Below the pieces are notes generated by a model. It searched no databases. It saw nothing but the letters and a program-made list of their open reading frames with translations, and was not told the DNA's origin. Shown here piece by piece: positions 6,617 through 14,409 of a DNA stretch of 14,419 nucleotides. Made by a program: the position numbers and the translations under genes. Position 1 is the stretch's first letter. The number at the start of each line of letters is the position of its first letter. The DNA comes from an uncultured Selenomonadaceae bacterium (lineage in GTDB: Bacteria > Bacillota > Negativicutes > Selenomonadales > Selenomonadaceae): contig CATYZV010000019.1 of the NCBI GenBank assembly GCA_958415865.1, forward strand, positions 1-14,419, given 5' to 3'.

Positions 6617-7480
6617 TTACAGCTCCCTGCTGACGCACAATTTATCATTGAGCGTCTTGTAGAAATTTTTATTCTTGAAGCGGACTATCTGCGCCGGAAA
6701 ATCCGCTTTCGTTATCTGCACTTTATCTCCCGGTTCCAGCCTCATGCTGACCTGTCCGTCAAAGGTGAGGCGCACGCCGTGTTCAATGCTGATGATGTTC
6801 AGTATATTCACCTTGATAACGCTGTCTTCATCGATTACCATCGGGCGGATGTAAAACGAATGGGGACAGATAGGCGTGAGAATGATCGCTTTGACCTTGG
6901 GATTTAAAATAGGACCTCCTGCCGACAGTGAATAAGCCGTGGAACCGGTCGGTGTGGATATTATAAGCCCGTCAGACTGGTAGTTGTTGACCGAAAGATC
7001 ATTTACTTCCAAGCCGAAGTGCAGCATACGGGAAACGCCGCTCTTGCTGACTACTATATCGTTGACAGCGTAGCCTACGCAGCGTGTTTTTTCATCGTGA
7101 TTGATGTAGCCCGCCAGCATCAGCCTATTTTCAATCATGTACTCCTTGTTCACGATTTTCATCAGGCAGACTTCCAGCTCTTCCGGCTCGATATCCGCCA
7201 GAAAACCCAGCCGGCCTATATTGACACCGCAGACAGGCACTCCCTTGCGTGCCATCGTGCGGCACAGCCCCAGCAAAGTGCCGTCGCCGCCTATGCTTAT
7301 GGCTACATCTATATGTTCTTCGTCGATATTTTCGCAGATCAATTCTTCGTGGTAGAAGAATTTCCCTTCCTTGGGCGGCAGGCACAGCGTTATACCATGC
7401 GCATCAGCGAATTTTATTATGCGCTCCAGCAGCATGCCCGCCCCTGATTTCATCGTATTAGGATAAACAGCTATCTTCAA
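6617..7480 (-). CDS. nadK: NAD kinase
   Basis: NadK phosphorylates NAD+ to NADP+ using ATP or polyphosphate, and supplies the NADP pool. The 287-residue protein has the GGDGT nucleotide motif at residues 64-68 and GVNIGRLGFLAD near 85-96. The NE/D motif appears as AVNDIVVSK near 138-146, and the conserved glycine-rich TPTGSTAYSLSAGGP is at about 177-190. The start is TTG at 7480, giving MKIAVYPN, the canonical family N terminus, behind GGAGGAGAG. No ATG occurs in frame until codon 10, which would remove the first strand. It lies 16 bases after tlyA and two bases before mnmM. Several reductive steps of the MEP pathway use NADPH, so proximity to dxs/ispA is functionally sensible, though this operon order is simply ancestral in the phylum. 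Confidence 0.97.
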   Translation of the reverse strand: MKIAVYPNTMKSGAGMLLERIIKFADAHGITLCLPPKEGKFFYHEELICENIDEEHIDVAISIGGDGTLLGLCRTMARKGVPVCGVNIGRLGFLADIEPEELEVCLMKIVNKEYMIENRLMLAGYINHDEKTRCVGYAVNDIVVSKSGVSRMLHFGLEVNDLSVNNYQSDGLIISTPTGSTAYSLSAGGPILNPKVKAIILTPICPHSFYIRPMVIDEDSVIKVNILNIISIEHGVRLTFDGQVSMRLEPGDKVQITKADFPAQIVRFKNKNFYKTLNDKLCVSREL

Positions 7481-7496
7481 ATCGAAGCTCTCCTCC

Positions 7497-8306
7497 TCAC
7501 TTATCCAGGCTGCCGTGCGCCTGTGCTACGACTTCTTTAACCATATCATCATCTATATCGCTCGGCACAGCGGTGTTAAAATCCAGCAGTATCAGATATT
7601 CTATATTGCCTTCCGGTCCCTTGACCGGTGAAAACGTCAGCTTCCGCGGCTCAAAGCCCAGGCTGCGGCTAAGCTCTACGACCTTGTGCACGACTTCTTC
7701 ATGCACTGCCGGATCTCTGACCACGCCTTTTTTGCCGACTTTTTCCCGTCCGGCTTCAAACTGCGGCTTTATCAAGGCAGTTACCTGTCCATGTTCAGCC
7801 AGCAGCGTTTTTACTATCGGCAGCACCTTGTCCAGCGAGATGAATGCCACGTCAATCGAGGCAAAATCAATCAGCTCGCCGATATCCTCCGGCTTGACGT
7901 AGCGGATATTGGTGCGCTCCATGTTGACCACGCGCTCATCCGTGCGCAGCGACCAGGCAAGCTGACCGTATCCTACGTCGATAGCAAATACTTTTTTTGC
8001 TCCGTTTTGCAGCATACAGTCCGTAAATCCACCGGTAGAAGCTCCGATATCGGCAGTCGTCAAGCCGTTCAAATCCAGCTTGAATTCCTTCATTGCCTTT
8101 TCCAGCTTCAAGCCGCCGCGGCTGACGTATTTCAGCGTATCGCCCAGCACGCGCAGCACGGCATCCTCCTTGACCATCGTGCCCGCCTTGTCCACTTTCT
8201 GTCCGTTTACGAGCACCAGCCCTGCCATTATCGTGCGCTTGGCACGTTCGCGGCTCGTCTCCAGCTGGCGTTCCACCATCAGATTGTCCAAACGTTTTTT
8301 CGCCAT
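7497..8306 (-). CDS. tlyA: TlyA family RNA methyltransferase (S4 plus FtsJ-like domain)
   Basis: TlyA-type enzymes 2'-O-methylate rRNA in some bacteria, and members have also been reported as haemolysins. For this lineage the exact target is not known. Residues 1-65 form an S4 RNA-binding domain (LDNLMVERQLETSRERAKRTI). The Rossmann methyltransferase domain begins with ADIGASTGGFTDCML near 85-99, followed by DVGYGQLAW and the IDVAFISLDKVLP segment, and later IKPQFEAGREKVGKKGVVRD. I take ATG 8306 (269 residues) over the adjacent TTG because AGGAAG lies five bases upstream. It sits between dxs and nadK, the standard Firmicutes context, which supports a housekeeping role over a toxin. Confidence 0.95.
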   Translation of the reverse strand: MAKKRLDNLMVERQLETSRERAKRTIMAGLVLVNGQKVDKAGTMVKEDAVLRVLGDTLKYVSRGGLKLEKAMKEFKLDLNGLTTADIGASTGGFTDCMLQNGAKKVFAIDVGYGQLAWSLRTDERVVNMERTNIRYVKPEDIGELIDFASIDVAFISLDKVLPIVKTLLAEHGQVTALIKPQFEAGREKVGKKGVVRDPAVHEEVVHKVVELSRSLGFEPRKLTFSPVKGPEGNIEYLILLDFNTAVPSDIDDDMVKEVVAQAHGSLDK

Positions 8307-8341
8307 CAAATCTTCCTATCTATTAGCTTTTTTACTGCATC

Positions 8342-10219
8342 TTATTTATTCTCTATGAATTTTTCTACACTGTCAGCGATGGACTTATCATCAAGCCCGC
8401 ATTCTGCCAGCAGTTCAGCCCTCGTACCCTGCTCGATGAATTCATCTTTGATTCCCAAGCGCAGCAAGCGATTGCTTTTGCCTTCATCGGCAAGCAGCTC
8501 TGCCGCTGCTGAGCCGAAGCCGCCCGCGAGCACGCCTTCTTCAGCCGTGATTATGCAGTTGTGCTCATCAGCTGCCTTCAAGATTAAATCTCTGTCCAGC
8601 GGCTTGATGAATCTAGCATTTATTACACTGACGGATATGCCTTTTTCTTTCAATAATTCCGCTGCCTTTAGTGAATTTGCCACCATCGAGCCGACAGCGA
8701 TTATAGCTGCGTCTTTGCCTTCAGTCAGCACTTCGCCTCTGCCGCGCTCCAGCGGCGAAAATTCTTCTTGGATCTTCACGCCGCAGGCACTGCCGCGCGG
8801 ATAGCGGATGCTGACCGGTGAATCATAGCTGAGCGCACTGCTCAGCATTTGGCGCAGTTCATTTTCATCCTTCGGGGCCATGACCGTCATATTCGGTATC
8901 TGGCGCATATAAGCCATGTCAAATACTCCGTGGTGCGTCGGCCCGTCCTCGCCTACCAGCCCTGCTCTGTCGAGGCAGAACACGACCGGCAGCTTTTGCA
9001 GAGCTACATCGTGTATTATCTGATCGTAGGCACGCTGTGAAAAAGTAGAGTAAAGTGCCACGACAGGTTTCTTGCCTGCCGCTGCCATGCCTGCCGCAAA
9101 AGTTACGGCGTGTTCCTCCGCTATGCCCACATCAAAGCAGCGGTCGGGGAATACGTTAGAGAATTTCTGCAAGCCCGTACCTGAGGGCATTGCTGCCGTA
9201 ATAGCCGTTATATCCTTGTTTTTGCCCGCCAGATCAATCAATGACTGGCTGAATACAGCCGTGTAAGTCGGCACTGTGCTGACCGAAGCTATCGGCTTGC
9301 CGTCGAGCACGTTGAATCTGCCGATGCCGTGAAACTTCGCCGGGTCTCTTTCAGCAGGAGGATAGCCGCGCCCCTTTTTCGTCTGCACGTGGATCAGCAC
9401 CGGCTCATCCATGTTCAGCTTCACTTTTTCCAGCACGTTGACCAGCCCGCCGATATCGTGCCCGTCGAGCGGTCCGAGATAGCTAAAGCCCATCGCTTCA
9501 AACAACGAGCCGGGCACTATGGCATTGCGCACGCTGTCTTTAAAATAATTTGCCGTCTTGACGACCGAATCGCCGATGCCCGGAATCGTGCCGAGCAGTT
9601 TTTTTAAATCCTTTTTCGCACGCTTGTACTTCTCGTCGATGCGAATCATAGAAAGATATTCTGACAACGCTCCGACATTCGGCGCGATAGACATCTCGTT
9701 GTCATTTAAAATCACGATCAATTTTCGTTTAGAAATGCCTGCATTGTTAAGCCCTTCAAATGCTTCGCCGCCCGTCAGGGCACCGTCTCCGATGACTGCG
9801 ATGACATTGTAATCATCCCTATTCAGATCGCGTGCCACCGCCATGCCCAGTGCCGCCGATACTGAAGTGCTGGCATGGCCCGCGCCGAAAGCATCGTATT
9901 CACTCTCAAAGCGGTTGGGGAAGCCCGTTATGCCGCCCTTTTGGCGCAGTGTAGAAAATTTTTTCAGCCTGCCCGTCAAAATCTTATGTGTATATGATTG
10001 ATGCCCTACATCCCAGACGATCTTGTCGCGCGGGCAGGAAAAGACTTTGTGCAGGGCGAGCGTCAATTCCACCGTGCCGAGGCAGGGTGCCAAGTGCCCG
10101 CCGGTCTTTGATACCGTATTGATTATGGTGCTGCGGATTTCAGCGGCAGCCATCTCCAGCTGTTCCTCAGACAGATACTTGAGATCAGCAGGGGAGCTTA
10201 TTCCCTCCAAAATACCCAT
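8342..10219 (-). CDS. dxs: 1-deoxy-D-xylulose-5-phosphate synthase
   Basis: Dxs condenses pyruvate and glyceraldehyde 3-phosphate to DXP, the entry step of the MEP isoprenoid pathway, and also feeds thiamine and pyridoxal synthesis. The protein of about 625 residues has the TPP and magnesium motif GDGALTGGEAFEGLNN near 144-160, with NDN at about 172-174. WDVGHQSYTHKILTGR and GAGHASTSVSAALG lie in the N-terminal domain. The transketolase pyrimidine-binding domain carries FDVGIAEEHAVTFAAGMA with the catalytic glutamate, then LDRAGLVGEDGPTHHG. The C-terminal domain follows from about residue 500. ATG 10219 is preferred over a TTG two codons earlier. The ribosome site is weak (GTGGG). It lies 30 bases after ispA and directly upstream of tlyA. 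Confidence 0.98.
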   Translation of the reverse strand: MGILEGISSPADLKYLSEEQLEMAAAEIRSTIINTVSKTGGHLAPCLGTVELTLALHKVFSCPRDKIVWDVGHQSYTHKILTGRLKKFSTLRQKGGITGFPNRFESEYDAFGAGHASTSVSAALGMAVARDLNRDDYNVIAVIGDGALTGGEAFEGLNNAGISKRKLIVILNDNEMSIAPNVGALSEYLSMIRIDEKYKRAKKDLKKLLGTIPGIGDSVVKTANYFKDSVRNAIVPGSLFEAMGFSYLGPLDGHDIGGLVNVLEKVKLNMDEPVLIHVQTKKGRGYPPAERDPAKFHGIGRFNVLDGKPIASVSTVPTYTAVFSQSLIDLAGKNKDITAITAAMPSGTGLQKFSNVFPDRCFDVGIAEEHAVTFAAGMAAAGKKPVVALYSTFSQRAYDQIIHDVALQKLPVVFCLDRAGLVGEDGPTHHGVFDMAYMRQIPNMTVMAPKDENELRQMLSSALSYDSPVSIRYPRGSACGVKIQEEFSPLERGRGEVLTEGKDAAIIAVGSMVANSLKAAELLKEKGISVSVINARFIKPLDRDLILKAADEHNCIITAEEGVLAGGFGSAAAELLADEGKSNRLLRLGIKDEFIEQGTRAELLAECGLDDKSIADSVEKFIENK

Positions 10220-10249
10220 ATACAACCCACTTTCTTATATGCTAAATCC

Positions 10250-11137
10250 TCATTTTTTTCTGCTTATGAGGTATTCCACTAATTCGCGCAGGAAATCGGC
10301 TTCGCCGCCGAAGTCCTTCAGTGCTTCTTTTGCCGCATCGACTGCTTGGCGTGCCAGCTGTCTGGCAGATTCCAGCGAGCCGAGCGTTACATAAGTCGAT
10401 TTGTGATTCTTTTCATCGCTGCCGACAGGCTTGCCGATAGAGGCTTCATCGCCCGTTACATCGAGAATATCGTCCGTTATCTGGAAGGCCAGCCCGAATT
10501 GGCGAGCGTACTCCGTCAATGCGTCCAGCTGAGCTTCACCGGCTCCTCCGAGAATTGCACCGGAGCGGATTGCCGCGCAGAATAAAGCACCCGTCTTGGC
10601 AGCGTGCATCTGCTTCAGCGTAGCCATGTCGATATGCTTTCCTTCCGATTCCAAATCTATGACCTGGCCGCCTACCATGCCTTCCGGTCCTGCCGCGTGG
10701 CTCATTTCCCATACTATCTTGAGTTTTTTGTCAGCAGAAATGCCTTTTGCTCCGGCGATGACTTCAAAAGCCATCGTCAGCAGAGCATCGCCTGCCAGCA
10801 CGGCTACGCCGTCGCCGAATACCTTGTGATTCGTCAGCTTGCCGCGGCGGTAATCGTCATTGTCCATCGCCGGCAAATCATCGTGAATCAAAGAATACGT
10901 ATGTATCATCTCAATCGATGCTGCCAAGTGGACGAATTTTTCACCTTGAGCACCGACTGCATCCGCCGCCGCCATCAGAAGAATAGGGCGCAGACGCTTG
11001 CCACCTGCCATCAGGCTGTAATTCATGGACTTAGCCAAAGTTGCATTGAGTGCCGTGTCTTCTTTGTAAATAGCAGCGAGTTCCTCATTGATAAGTCTGC
11101 CTTTTTGCTGCATATACTCTTTCATCAAACTGCTCAT
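10250..11137 (-). CDS. ispA: Short-chain polyprenyl diphosphate synthase (FPP/GGPP synthase, IspA)
   Basis: This all-trans prenyl transferase joins IPP and DMAPP to give geranyl and then farnesyl diphosphate, the precursor of undecaprenyl carriers and quinone side chains. The protein has about 295 residues. The first aspartate-rich motif is DDLPAMD at residues 86-92, with the two-residue Pro-Ala insertion typical of bacterial FPP synthases. The second is TDDILDVTGD near 221-230. GGKRLRP near 46-52 binds the diphosphate and the late GSDEKNHKSTY is also conserved. The start at ATG 11137 overlaps the xseB stop as TGATG, so it is coupled to xseB. An adjacent TTG is less likely. Exact product length (C15 against C20) cannot be fixed by eye, but FPP is most likely. 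Confidence 0.96.
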   Translation of the reverse strand: MSSLMKEYMQQKGRLINEELAAIYKEDTALNATLAKSMNYSLMAGGKRLRPILLMAAADAVGAQGEKFVHLAASIEMIHTYSLIHDDLPAMDNDDYRRGKLTNHKVFGDGVAVLAGDALLTMAFEVIAGAKGISADKKLKIVWEMSHAAGPEGMVGGQVIDLESEGKHIDMATLKQMHAAKTGALFCAAIRSGAILGGAGEAQLDALTEYARQFGLAFQITDDILDVTGDEASIGKPVGSDEKNHKSTYVTLGSLESARQLARQAVDAAKEALKDFGGEADFLRELVEYLISRKK

Positions 11138-11382
11138 CAATCATCATCCTCTAATTTCAATTTTACTTCGCTGACACTATTGTCATCCCGGCTGACCTTT
11201 ACTTCCGTATTTACAGCCTGCTCAGCTTTATTCAGCTCAGACAGGCAGAAGGACGATAACTTCATGCCTTCATTGTACTTATCGATTAGTTCATTCAAAG
11301 GAATATCTGTCGTTTCCAGCTCCTTGACAATGGATTCCAGCGATTCCATAGCGTTTTCAAAAGTCTGTTTTTTTCTACCCAT
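11137..11382 (-). CDS. xseB: Exodeoxyribonuclease VII small subunit
   Basis: XseB forms several copies around each XseA subunit in exonuclease VII, a single-strand-specific nuclease. At 81 residues it has the usual size. The family core is FENAMESLESIVKELE followed by PLNELIDKYNEGMKL and a helix through ELNKAEQAV, a helical hairpin typical of these subunits. The C terminus ends in an acidic KLEDDD run. The start ATG lies behind GGTGA 6 bases upstream. It follows xseA by 19 bases and overlaps ispA by one base. Confidence 0.95.
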   Translation of the reverse strand: MGRKKQTFENAMESLESIVKELETTDIPLNELIDKYNEGMKLSSFCLSELNKAEQAVNTEVKVSRDDNSVSEVKLKLEDDD

Positions 11383-11401
11383 TTAAATTCACCGTCTCGT
11401 C

Positions 11402-12661
11402 TTATTTATCCTGCTTATTTGTCTTGATATCCATTCGTTTTTCTTTATCTGATGCCTTTTTCATCTCTTTTCGGTCGATGACCTTGGCAAAAACACTGCC
11501 GTCCTGAAAGACTATTTCCACTATATCCTCCGGCTTTAGCTGCGCCGAACGCTTGATATAGCTGTCCTGCTTTTTCGTGATGCTGTAGCCGCGCTGCAAT
11601 ACCTTCATAGGGCTTAAGGCATTTAATTTTTCCGTCAGTATTTCCGCTCTGTGATGCTTATCCTCTACAGCCTTCTGCGCAGCTCTGTGCAGACGTTCTG
11701 TCAGTTCATCGAGCCTCTGCCGGCGTGCTTCGAGCAGCCTTATGCCATGGGCTAAAGCACTGCCCTGCAGCAGCATAGCCAATTTATTTTTCTTGTGCTG
11801 AAGCTGAATCAAAGTACGTTCGCGCAGTTCCTGAACAAGCCCTGCGATGTACGACAACAAGGCCTCGCGCTCCGGCACGGCGAGTTCTGCCGCCTGCGAC
11901 GGTGTTGCCGCTCTGACATCTGCCGCCAGATCGCACAATGTGTAATCCGTTTCATGGCCTACCGCCGAAATGACCGGTATTTTGGAATTGAATACAGCGC
12001 GCACCGTCTGTTCCTCATTGAAAGCCCAAAGGTCTTCCATAGAGCCGCCACCGCGCCCTACTATCAAAATATCGACGGGATATTTCTTATTGAAAAATTC
12101 AATGCCCGCTGCGATGTCCGCCGCCGCATTCTCTCCCTGCACCAATGCCGAATACAGCACTATCTTGACCGCCGGATTGCGCCGCGCCGCCACATGGCAG
12201 ATATCGCGGATGACCGCTCCCGTGCGCGAAGTAACTACGCCTATGACCTGCGGATAAAACGGCAGTGCCCGCTTGTGCTCGCCGGCAAACAGCCCCTCGG
12301 CAGATAATTTCTGCTTTAGCTGCTCCAACGCCACCGCCATTTCACCGATACCCTCCGGCATCAGCTCTCTAACGTACATCTGATACGCGCCGTCTCGTTC
12401 GTAGACCGATATATATCCTCCCGCCGTAACCTTCATGCCGTTCTGCGGTGCAAAGCGAAAGCGCATAGCATTGGAACGGAAAGCCACGCAACGGATGCTG
12501 GACGAGCCGTCTTTCAGGGAAAAATAGCAGTGCCCCGATGAATGAAGCTTAAAATTGGAAATTTCGCCTTTAATCATTATATCGCCCATTATGACATCGC
12601 TGTCAAAACGCTGTTTGATATATCTGTTTATCTGGCTTACAGTGTAAATTTTATTAGACAT
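11402..12661 (-). CDS. xseA: Exodeoxyribonuclease VII large subunit
   Basis: XseA is the catalytic subunit of exonuclease VII, which degrades single-stranded DNA from both ends to short oligonucleotides in repair and recombination. The protein has 419 residues. The N-terminal OB fold (about 1-100) includes ISNFKLHSSGHCYFSLKD. The catalytic domain carries VVTSRTGAVIRDI near 140-152 and GRGGGSMEDLWAFNEE near 203-218. The signature SAVGHETDYTLCDLAADVRA follows near 233-252, ending TPSQAAELAVP. A long charged helical region from about 265 to 370 is the coiled coil that binds XseB. The ATG has AGGA about 6 bases upstream. A terminator-like hairpin lies directly before this gene, so its expression may depend on readthrough or on a promoter inside nusB. 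Confidence 0.97.
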   Translation of the reverse strand: MSNKIYTVSQINRYIKQRFDSDVIMGDIMIKGEISNFKLHSSGHCYFSLKDGSSSIRCVAFRSNAMRFRFAPQNGMKVTAGGYISVYERDGAYQMYVRELMPEGIGEMAVALEQLKQKLSAEGLFAGEHKRALPFYPQVIGVVTSRTGAVIRDICHVAARRNPAVKIVLYSALVQGENAAADIAAGIEFFNKKYPVDILIVGRGGGSMEDLWAFNEEQTVRAVFNSKIPVISAVGHETDYTLCDLAADVRAATPSQAAELAVPEREALLSYIAGLVQELRERTLIQLQHKKNKLAMLLQGSALAHGIRLLEARRQRLDELTERLHRAAQKAVEDKHHRAEILTEKLNALSPMKVLQRGYSITKKQDSYIKRSAQLKPEDIVEIVFQDGSVFAKVIDRKEMKKASDKEKRMDIKTNKQDK

Positions 12662-12678
12662 AATTTGTCCTTGTAAAT

Positions 12679-12707
12679 AAAAACGCCAGGCCGTAAATCA
12701 GCCTGGC
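12679..12707 (-). terminator. Intrinsic terminator or attenuator between nusB and xseA
   Basis: Arms GCCAGGC (12685-12691) and GCCTGGC (12701-12707) form a perfect 7-pair GC-rich stem with a 9-base loop. On the minus strand the stem is followed by GTTTTTATTT, so it has the full layout of a rho-independent terminator. It starts about 13 bases after the nusB stop and ends about 20 bases before the xseA ATG, with no room for a separate promoter downstream. Confidence 0.75.
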
Positions 12708-12719
12708 AAATAAATATTG

Positions 12720-13115
12720 TCATTTAATCATTGAGCCCAAAATACCATTAACGAAACGGGCAGAATCATCTGTACCGTATTTCTTTGCCAATTCAACAGC
12801 TTCATTAATTGCGATATTAGGCACTAACTTATCCGCCATGAATTCCATTTCAAAAACGGCAAGGCGGACAATATTTCTATCAATACCTGACATGCGTTCG
12901 AGCTTCCAATCCTTGAGCCTTCCCTTGATGACTTCATCAATAGCTGCAAGATTGTCTCTCGTTCCGCTTACCAGCAGCTGTGCATAATCGCGGTCAATCG
13001 GCGCAATACGCACATTCTGCAGAGCACTGTCCAATGCCCTGTCTGCACCATTGTCATTGAAATCAAGCTGAAACAACGACTGCAGAGCTGCTTCTCTCGC
13101 TTGTCTGCGACTCAT
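12720..13115 (-). CDS. nusB: Transcription antitermination protein NusB
   Basis: NusB pairs with NusE (S10) on boxA RNA to keep RNA polymerase processive, especially on rRNA operons. The 131-residue all-helical protein starts MSRRQAREAALQSLFQLDF, the canonical N terminus. The family motifs RMSGIDRNIVRLAVFEM, IAINEAVELAKKYGTDDSARFVNGILG follow in the C-terminal half. The start has AAGGGG upstream but with a long T-rich spacer of about 12 bases, so initiation may be modest. It lies 18 bases after the DUF2273 gene. The terminator-like hairpin immediately after nusB is notable because NusB itself affects termination. Confidence 0.97.
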   Translation of the reverse strand: MSRRQAREAALQSLFQLDFNDNGADRALDSALQNVRIAPIDRDYAQLLVSGTRDNLAAIDEVIKGRLKDWKLERMSGIDRNIVRLAVFEMEFMADKLVPNIAINEAVELAKKYGTDDSARFVNGILGSMIK

Positions 13116-13133
13116 AAAAAAACAAAACCCCTT

Positions 13134-13385
13134 TTACCAGCGGCGGGAAAACGGTGGCAAAAACCGCTCTATCCTGTAGAGAAATTCATCGGAGATCTCA
13201 TCGCTGTTGTCGATCTTATTGCCTATGTACAGGCCGATACACATACAGATTACGACGAACAGCGTCGTGAAAAATCCAAACAGCAGGATTGACAGAGCAG
13301 CTATAAAGCCCAAAATCAAGCCGACGGTTCTCCCACAATGCTCGCTGAACTGATATTTGATAAACCTAACAAGCTCTTCTTTCAT
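13134..13385 (-). CDS. DUF2273 family small membrane protein
   Basis: The 83-residue protein has two closely spaced hydrophobic segments (roughly residues 20-36 and 38-55) with a GFFTTLFVVICMCIGLYIGNKID stretch typical of DUF2273. A soluble N-terminal segment, including FSEHCGRT, precedes them, and a basic tail RIERFLPPFSRRW follows. The family is almost always found beside Asp23 and AmaP and its own function is unknown. An envelope role together with its neighbours is likely. The ATG lies just behind AGGTGG. It is separated by about 19 bases from amaP and from nusB. Confidence 0.88.
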   Translation of the reverse strand: MKEELVRFIKYQFSEHCGRTVGLILGFIAALSILLFGFFTTLFVVICMCIGLYIGNKIDNSDEISDEFLYRIERFLPPFSRRW

Positions 13386-13404
13386 TGTGCCACCTCATCA
13401 GCAG

Positions 13405-13983
13405 TTAAACCACTCGTCTTTTCCTAGCAGCAGGCCTGTCGGAGATGCTGCCCACAGCGATTTCTATCTTGGCATTGTCTATGCCGATATAATCGTTCAG
13501 CTGATGCTTGAGCTGATACTTGATGCTGTCGCTTATAGACACTATATCGCAGTTCTCGCCGATGACTAGGCGGAGCTTGAACGAAGGCACCAGTGCCCTG
13601 CCCTTGTCAGCCTTTTCTTTCACCATGCGGAACCTGATCTTAACATCTCTGACACCATTAGTAGAACGGGCAATCCTATCCGCCATATTCTTTAAAGCAG
13701 CCACAGAGATTTTTATATCTCCCATTTTTCCCTGCACGATCACAGCTTCGTTTGCTGATACGCTGCTGCTCGAAGATGAGAAGCTGGCGATCAGCAGGCG
13801 CAGGCTCAAAATGAGCACCAGCACGGCTATTGCCGGTGTTTCATACCTGCTGCAGAGGTACAGAAATTCGTTCCATACCTGCACATCGGGAAACACTCTG
13901 GCGTACAGAGCGATGACGAGCAGAGAAACAGCACCGAAAGCCAGTGAATAAAAGAACAGGATGATACGATCTATGACGTTCAT
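13405..13983 (-). CDS. amaP: Alkaline shock response membrane anchor protein AmaP
   Basis: AmaP holds the Asp23 protein at the cytoplasmic membrane, as shown in Staphylococcus. The 192-residue protein has two membrane spans, at about residues 7-29 and 50-68, followed by a serine run (SSSSSS) and a cytoplasmic domain of about 120 residues. That domain itself resembles the Asp23 fold (GDIKISVAALKNMADRIARSTNGVRDVKI, shown here in part only as family context). The C terminus is basic (RPAARKRRVV). The ATG has AGAGG about 6 bases upstream. It follows asp23 by about 33 bases. The role in envelope homeostasis is inferred from the family; the stress that induces it here is unknown. Confidence 0.9.
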   Translation of the reverse strand: MNVIDRIILFFYSLAFGAVSLLVIALYARVFPDVQVWNEFLYLCSRYETPAIAVLVLILSLRLLIASFSSSSSSVSANEAVIVQGKMGDIKISVAALKNMADRIARSTNGVRDVKIRFRMVKEKADKGRALVPSFKLRLVIGENCDIVSISDSIKYQLKHQLNDYIGIDNAKIEIAVGSISDRPAARKRRVV

Positions 13984-14016
13984 ACTAAACCTCTTTCTTC
14001 CTTAGGGGCGAAAAGC

Positions 14017-14409
14017 TTAGCGAACGCGGACTTCTTCTTCATCCTTAACGTCTTCCGGAAAGCTGACACCCTGGATGTGCACATTTACTTCTACTGCATT
14101 GAGACCGGTCATGCTTTCGATCGCATGCTTAACATTTTCCTGTACGTTGAGAGCGATGTCCGGAATGCGTGCGCCGTATCTAGCTACGATGTAAAGATCT
14201 ACAGCAGCTTCTTTTTCGCCGACTTCGACTTTAACGCCTTTAGCGAAATTCTTGCGGCCGAGCATTTCAGCGATGCCGCCTGCGATACCGCCGCTCATGC
14301 CTGCTACACCGTCTACTTCAGTTGCAGCCAAACCTGCGATGATGCTGACTACTTCGTTGGCAATTTGAATTGTGCCGAGTGAATTAACAGTTGCTTTTGT
14401 ATCTTCCAT
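14017..14409 (-). CDS. Asp23/Gls24 family envelope stress response protein
   Basis: The protein of 130 residues is a member of the Asp23/Gls24 family: abundant cytoplasmic proteins tethered to the membrane through AmaP, linked to alkaline and cell-wall stress. It starts with a short lead and then GTIQIANEVVSIIAGLAATEV and a glycine-rich GMSGGIAGGIAEMLG segment. The middle has the alternating strand pattern VKVEVGEKEAAVDLYIVARYG, followed by the NVQENVKHAIESMTGL helix and VNVHIQGV strand seen across the family. The C terminus is acidic. The ATG is at 14409 with a GGATG remnant at the window edge, so upstream signals lie outside. It heads the gene chain as far as visible. Confidence 0.93.
   Translation of the reverse strand: MEDTKATVNSLGTIQIANEVVSIIAGLAATEVDGVAGMSGGIAGGIAEMLGRKNFAKGVKVEVGEKEAAVDLYIVARYGARIPDIALNVQENVKHAIESMTGLNAVEVNVHIQGVSFPEDVKDEEEVRVR

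Noticed and set aside
7686..8804. Long plus-strand open frame (372 codons) opposite tlyA and the end of dxs
   Set aside because: It is a shadow of two confidently identified minus-strand genes, has low-complexity Ser/His/Gln-rich content and no recognisable motif or ribosome site.
10604..11386. Plus-strand open frame of 260 codons opposite ispA and xseB
   Set aside because: Antisense to two clear genes across their coupled junction; composition is not protein-like and no family motif is visible.
13134..14409. A novel secretion or defence operon formed by the three small envelope genes
   Set aside because: All three fit the known Asp23, AmaP and DUF2273 families in their usual order.
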